Assembly: GCA_030431755.1 (NCBI GenBank)
Contig: JAUIIK010000046.1
Span: 1 to 34,810, forward strand
Length of the DNA stretch: 34,810 nucleotides
Origin: Chloroflexia bacterium
GTDB taxonomy: Bacteria; Chloroflexota; Chloroflexia; Thermomicrobiales; CFX8
Direction: 5' to 3'
A program made the position numbers and the translations under genes. The notes under the pieces were generated by a model, which did not search any database, was not told the DNA's origin, and saw only the letters and a list, made by a program, of their open reading frames with translations. The number at the start of each line of letters is the position of its first letter. Position 1 is the stretch's first letter. This document shows, one piece after another, positions 31,365 through 34,810 of this stretch.

Positions 31365-32297
31365 ATGAGTCGAAATCGGGCACTCGCTGTCGATCTCACA
31401 GGATTGCCAGTGGACTTCAGACTACTGGCAGAATCTTGGCGCTTGGCACTGATGGCAGAGAACAAGTCTCCGCGCACGGTCGAGACCTACTTATCCAGCC
31501 TGACGAAGTTCGTAGAGTTTCTGGAGACTCGCCGCATGCCAGTCGATCCGGCTGATGTCACTGGCGAGCACGTTCGAGAATTCATCGCAGACCAACTCGC
31601 CAACTGGAAGCCGACGACGGCGCACGTGAGATTTCGAAGCCTTAAGACCTTCTTTCGCTGGTGCCTCCAAGAAGGTGAAATCGAAGCTGATCCGATGTCT
31701 CGCGTAAAGCCACCCAAGCTCCCAGACGAGCCGCCAGAGGTGCCGTCCGAGGTGGAAGTCAAGAAGCTGCTGAACGCGTGCTCTGGAGGCGATTTCACTG
31801 CTCGCAGAGATACGGCTATCGTCCGGTTGCTACTCGATACGGGGATGCGTGTGGGGGAGTTAGCCGGGATCGCCCTGGATGACCTCGACCTTGCTAGGGG
31901 TGTCGTACTTGTCAGAGGTAAGGGAGCAAAGGTGCGACTGTGCCCGTTGGGACGGAAGGCATCAAGGGACATTGATCGCTATCTCCGCATCCGCCGTCGA
32001 CATCGCGATGCGGAACTGGAGAATCTCTGGCTTGGTCATGGCGGACCGATGAAGTCCAACGGCATTTATCAGGTCATCCGAAAGCGCTCGAAACAGGCAG
32101 GCGTCGAGGGCATCCACCCGCATAGCTTCCGTCACCTCTTTGCCTCCCAGTGGCTCAGTGAAGGCGGCAACGAAGGCGACCTGATGTTATTGGCAGGTTG
32201 GAGCACGCGGGACATGCTAGACCGCTATGGACGCGCTACAGCTGCCGATCGCGCCCGAGAAGCCCACAAGCGTCTCAGTCCCGGAGATCGGCTCTAA
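31365..32297 (+). CDS. Tyrosine recombinase / integrase
   Basis: A 310-aa XerC/D-like integrase. An N-terminal SAM-like core-binding domain (about 15-115, with [19 protein letters not shown]) precedes the catalytic domain. Catalytic residues seen: R162 (TGMRVGEL), K187 (GKGAK), H253 and R256 (HPHSFRH), W279 in the His/Trp position, and Tyr288 (MLDRYGRAT). I chose ATG 31365, with GAGGGG eight bases upstream; the open frame reaches back through the tRNA to 31188, which is not coding. Its stop overlaps the next ATG by one base (TAATG). Beside tRNA-Gly, it probably mediates integration of the element, although a dimer-resolution role is possible. Confidence 0.93.
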   Translation: MSRNRALAVDLTGLPVDFRLLAESWRLALMAENKSPRTVETYLSSLTKFVEFLETRRMPVDPADVTGEHVREFIADQLANWKPTTAHVRFRSLKTFFRWCLQEGEIEADPMSRVKPPKLPDEPPEVPSEVEVKKLLNACSGGDFTARRDTAIVRLLLDTGMRVGELAGIALDDLDLARGVVLVRGKGAKVRLCPLGRKASRDIDRYLRIRRRHRDAELENLWLGHGGPMKSNGIYQVIRKRSKQAGVEGIHPHSFRHLFASQWLSEGGNEGDLMLLAGWSTRDMLDRYGRATAADRAREAHKRLSPGDRL

Positions 32298-32704
32298 TGC
32301 CGCTCAAAGCGCGATTGAGCGCCAATAGGCTGACAGTCCGTTGTGGTCGACGAGGATGTCAGGGAGCGTTCGGCGAGGTGTATTCCTCCGGCGATATACG
32401 CTACTTCACCTTCGACCCCGGTTGGACCGAAGATGACGCTGGCGTCTGGCGATTAGGGCAACACAACCGCAAGCGATGGCAGCGTGGCTACCGTCCCCGC
32501 CATCGACGTCCGATGCCAATCGGACACGGACTAACTCGGAGAGGCAAAGGAGACACACGCGGTCGTCACCCGGAGACAATTACATTCAGCTTCCCCGCCC
32601 GGATGGAGTGTCCAGATCCGCAGTGCGGCTTCATCAATGAACTAGAAGCGCCGACGCTAGACGTTGCGCCGCGTCCTCTTTTCGAGGTGTGGGATGTCGA
32701 CTAG
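32297..32704 (+). CDS. Element protein with a split zinc ribbon
   Basis: A 135-aa basic protein. Two CX4C pairs, C16-C21 (CGRRGCQ) and C105-C110 (CPDPQCG), are separated by about 83 residues rich in Arg, Gly, Trp and Tyr (YFTFDPGW, QHNRKRWQRGYRPRHRRPMP). The pairs probably join to bind one zinc. I do not recognise the family; a DNA- or RNA-binding role is a guess from charge. It starts at the integrase stop (TAATG), so it is likely translated with the integrase, as is usual for recombination-directionality or accessory proteins of such elements. Confidence 0.75.
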   Translation: MPLKARLSANRLTVRCGRRGCQGAFGEVYSSGDIRYFTFDPGWTEDDAGVWRLGQHNRKRWQRGYRPRHRRPMPIGHGLTRRGKGDTRGRHPETITFSFPARMECPDPQCGFINELEAPTLDVAPRPLFEVWDVD

Positions 32705-32814
32705 TAGGGGCGTGGCCGCTGTGGCAGAATTTCTCTAACTAAACTTGATTGGTCGACGGACGGCCTTCCCTCTGCAAAACGCCTACGGGCGGCAGGGTAG
32801 GAAGGTCGTTTCCT

Positions 32815-33114
32815 ATGTCCGCAATCTCTGAGCGTCCAGACCGGTGCAAGACCCGTCGCTACGATTCTGCCGACATGAGGCGACGCGGAAAGCTCGGCGC
32901 TCACGTCACCCACAGCTTGCACGACAGTCGTGAACTGACAGCCAACGCCCGAGCCGCATTCTTGGCTCGATTTGAAGCGCAAGTCGATCCCGAAGGCCTG
33001 CTTGATCCGGCGGAGCGGCAACGGCGCGCCGATCACGCTAAACGCGCCTACTTCCAGCGGTTGGCACGCAAAAGCGCACAGACTCGCCGTGCCAAGAAAG
33101 AGGCGAGGGCGTGA
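32815..33114 (+). CDS. Small basic hypothetical protein of the element
   Basis: A 99-aa protein, highly charged and helical. Segments: RRGKLGAHVTHSLHDSRELT, ARAAFLARFEAQVDPEGLLD, then RQRRADHAKRAYFQRLARKS. The FxVDPEGxLxPxERxRRAxxAxxAYFxRLxxKS pattern resembles uncharacterised proteins next to replication genes in actinobacterial integrative elements, from memory. ATG 32815 has GGAAGG nine bases upstream; the open frame extends to 32749. Its stop overlaps the PrimPol GTG (GTGA), which suggests coupling. No function known. Confidence 0.75.
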   Translation: MSAISERPDRCKTRRYDSADMRRRGKLGAHVTHSLHDSRELTANARAAFLARFEAQVDPEGLLDPAERQRRADHAKRAYFQRLARKSAQTRRAKKEARA

Positions 33115-34379
33115 GGCGCGAAACCCCGGCGGGCAACCGGGGCAGCGCAAAGGAACTGATTGAGAATGACGCGAAGAGTGTAGCACGGGGTTCGGCATTG
33201 CCGATAGTCACAGGTGATATTCCTCGCGAACTACAAAACCTGCCGCGATGGACTGGCTACCAGTTTGGGCTGCGTGAAAATGGACGACTCGCAAAGATAC
33301 CAACGACGGAGTCGGGCTTTCCCTGCGACTCCACATCCTCAGCCAATTGGCTTCCGTTTGATCGTGCATACGCGAACTGGACGACGGCTCCGAGGGAATC
33401 GAACGGCGGCATCGGCATCCAACTGCCGAATGACCACATCGTGATCGACTGCGATGACACACGCGATCCCGTGACGGGAGAGTTGAAGCAGTGGGCGCAC
33501 GAACTCGTAAAGATGTTCGATTCCTACACCGAAGTCAGTGTATCTGGATGCGGGATTCATATCTGGGTCCGGGGCGATTGGAAAGGGATTGATGAATGGT
33601 CCGGTATCGAGGTCAAGCGCGGATCGTTTGTTGCAGTCACCGGGCTCCGCCTCCCAGATGTGCCACGAACTATCGAACGTCGACAAAAGGAGCTAGATGC
33701 CCTAGAACGGAGTGAACGCCACATGGTTAGCGCCCGATTCGTCCGTGACCGAAGATTCCGACAACTCTACAAAGGCAGCGTGACGCCTAGCCGTTATCGA
33801 AGTCGAGAGCACGCAGATGATGCCTTCGTGTTGTCCCTATTCTGGCTCCTACGGGAGCGTGAGGCCGTTGAACGAGCACTCAGGAGGAGCGGACGATACC
33901 GCACAAGATGGGATCGGCCAGTCGAGGGGCAAACGTATTTCGATCTCCTCCTCGATACTGCTCAGGCGCTCTACCTAGAGGCCAGCCGTGAACAGCATCT
34001 GGCCGACCTCCGAGACCCTGTAAGGTGGCTCCAACGTGCTGGCAAGCGAGTGACGAAGACGCGCCGTATCGTGCTTGAAGCCATGACCGGTTGCGACGCG
34101 CCGATTTGGCCAGCCGTACTTGCTCATATGACCGGTCTGACTGCGGATGCGGTGAAGGCTTGCTTAGCTGGGCTTCGAGATATTGGCGTCGTTGACCAAA
34201 GTTCCGAAGGTTGGCAGCTCCCCCTAAGACCCCCCACTCTAATAGCGTCTTCGAGACACTCTTATCCACACTCTGACAACTCAGTGGTGATTGCTCTCGA
34301 ACGGCATCGGCAACGCCGGGACGTCGAAGCCGAAGCCCAGCACGCCGAATCACAGATCATCGAAAGGATGAGCGAATGA
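33111..34379 (+). CDS. PrimPol-type replication protein of the element
   Basis: A 422-aa protein. Residues about 36-180 match the bifunctional primase/polymerase (archaeo-eukaryotic primase) domain: PRWTGYQF at the N-terminus, motif I IDCDD (D113, D115), motif II SGCGIHIWVRG (H150) and motif III GIEVKRGSFVAVTG. Residues about 200-290 resemble the helical domain that follows PrimPol in NrS-1-type phage polymerases (DAFVLSLFWLLRE, RRSGRYRTRWDRP). The C-terminal 320-370 looks like a winged helix. No helicase domain is present in frame, so a separate motor is likely used. Start GTG 33111 with GAGGCGAGGGC upstream. Confidence 0.8.
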   Translation: MRRETPAGNRGSAKELIENDAKSVARGSALPIVTGDIPRELQNLPRWTGYQFGLRENGRLAKIPTTESGFPCDSTSSANWLPFDRAYANWTTAPRESNGGIGIQLPNDHIVIDCDDTRDPVTGELKQWAHELVKMFDSYTEVSVSGCGIHIWVRGDWKGIDEWSGIEVKRGSFVAVTGLRLPDVPRTIERRQKELDALERSERHMVSARFVRDRRFRQLYKGSVTPSRYRSREHADDAFVLSLFWLLREREAVERALRRSGRYRTRWDRPVEGQTYFDLLLDTAQALYLEASREQHLADLRDPVRWLQRAGKRVTKTRRIVLEAMTGCDAPIWPAVLAHMTGLTADAVKACLAGLRDIGVVDQSSEGWQLPLRPPTLIASSRHSYPHSDNSVVIALERHRQRRDVEAEAQHAESQIIERMSE

Positions 34380-34708
34380 AAGTCACACGTCGAAAACTTC
34401 AGACCCAACTTGCTGAGATCGAACGCAAACGAGCCGAAGCCATCGCCGCGTTGTACGAGGATGGCAAGCCGGTTTTCGTCGACCACGAGGACCGCGTCGG
34501 TCGAATCGAGGCCAGATTTAGGCAGCAGACAAGGGAGCTGCAATCGCAAGCGCTCGAATCAGCAAGAGCACTTGAACAGGCAGCAAGCGACGGTGACATC
34601 GTTGACACCTACGGCCAGGGAGCTGAGTCCACCCTAAATATCGCGTCCCTAGCCGAAATGTTGCTCGCGGACCTTCAGACTGAGGGTAATGTCCCCGGAA
34701 GTGTGTAA
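34376..34708 (+). CDS. Coiled-coil hypothetical protein of the element
   Basis: A 110-aa protein. An N-terminal coiled coil (RKLQTQLAEIERKRAEAIAA), then a central helix (RIEARFRQQTRELQSQALES) and an acidic C-terminal tail. No recognisable enzyme motif, cysteine or membrane segment. ATG 34376 overlaps the PrimPol stop (ATGA), so it is probably a partner of the replication protein. I do not recognise it. Confidence 0.72.
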   Translation: MKVTRRKLQTQLAEIERKRAEAIAALYEDGKPVFVDHEDRVGRIEARFRQQTRELQSQALESARALEQAASDGDIVDTYGQGAESTLNIASLAEMLLADLQTEGNVPGSV

Positions 34709-34795
34709 ATAGGAGAGATGGGGGTTGACGGAGTCAGCCACCGGGTGGTTCTCATCGGAAGAGAGCAATCGACCGATGAAGAAAGGACCACGACG

Positions 34796-34810
34796 ATGGC
34801 TGATGAGTTG
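34796..34810 (+). CDS. Start of a further element gene, cut by the window edge
   Basis: ATG 34796 begins MADEL with GAAAGGA eight bases upstream. Only five codons are in the window. Another ATG at 34777 in a different frame lacks a comparable ribosome binding site. Confidence 0.4.

Larger units (their letters stand above)
31218..34810 (+). mobile_element. Integrative element, left end, continuing past the window
   Basis: A tRNA 3' end, a tyrosine recombinase just downstream, and a run of co-directional, overlapping small genes that include a PrimPol-type replication protein form the classic layout of a tRNA-integrated phage, plasmid or satellite. Third codon positions are visibly more A/T-rich than in the flanking housekeeping genes. 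The second attachment site, and any transfer or cargo genes, would lie to the right of the window. No capsid, tail or conjugation gene is visible. Confidence 0.7.

Overview
The window is a bacterial chromosome segment of high G+C. Most of it is ordinary, tightly packed housekeeping DNA, with an integrated mobile element at the right edge. The gene set and arrangement suggest the phylum Chloroflexota, probably a Thermomicrobia/Sphaerobacter-like organism: dnaN-recF without dnaA or gyrB beside it, yqeY-pgpH-ybeY, fchA-folD-fhs, and many GTG/TTG starts. This placement is an inference; no 16S or database comparison was possible.

Region 1 (1-5231). About 1.1 kb on the left edge holds only a doubtful ORF, two direct-repeat copies and a dispersed intergenic repeat. 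A full-length DNA polymerase III alpha gene (dnaE, minus strand, intact PHP and polymerase residues) and a small XRE-type regulator follow. The regulator's upstream region has a TGTTGTCAACA palindrome and two DnaA-box-like 9-mers.

Region 2 (5583-8922). A promoter drives a one-carbon operon, fchA-folD-fhs, which would convert formate plus tetrahydrofolate to methylene-tetrahydrofolate. The FolD has lost the catalytic lysine and the partner glutamine position needed for its cyclohydrolase half-reaction. FchA next door could supply that step, so this looks like a split dehydrogenase/cyclohydrolase pair.

Region 3 (9183-17706). tRNA-Gln, recF and dnaN lie on the minus strand. A divergent orphan 72-aa gene and a class V aminotransferase are on the plus strand. 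Then two minus-strand operons follow: HD-domain protein / cyclophilin lipoprotein / histidine phosphatase, and ruvB-queA.

Region 4 (17729-22500, minus strand). A translationally coupled envelope-glycan locus: TPR membrane protein, GT4 glycosyltransferase, coiled-coil protein, GT4, and a third GT4 that carries a C-terminal four-cysteine zinc ribbon.

Region 5 (22590-23356, plus strand). An RNA cluster: tRNA-Leu(CAG), the RNase P RNA gene rnpB, tRNA-His(GTG) only six bases after the rnpB closing helix, and tRNA-Arg(TCG) with its own promoter.

Region 6 (23416-31029). A cinA gene whose deamidase domain has lost its active-site motif is followed by a convergent yqeY-pgpH-ybeY-GT2 operon with a strong promoter and repeated operator-like boxes. 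mutM and a threonine-synthase-like gene, also convergent, complete this region.

Region 7 (31101-34810). tRNA-Gly(CCC), with a near-consensus promoter and a rho-independent terminator, is followed by a tyrosine integrase and a co-directional, overlapping string of genes: split zinc-ribbon protein, small basic protein, PrimPol-type replication protein, coiled-coil protein, and the start of another gene at the edge. This looks like one end of an integrative element using tRNA-Gly as its attachment site. It is the least described part of the window. I saw no CRISPR array, no rRNA and no intact insertion sequence.
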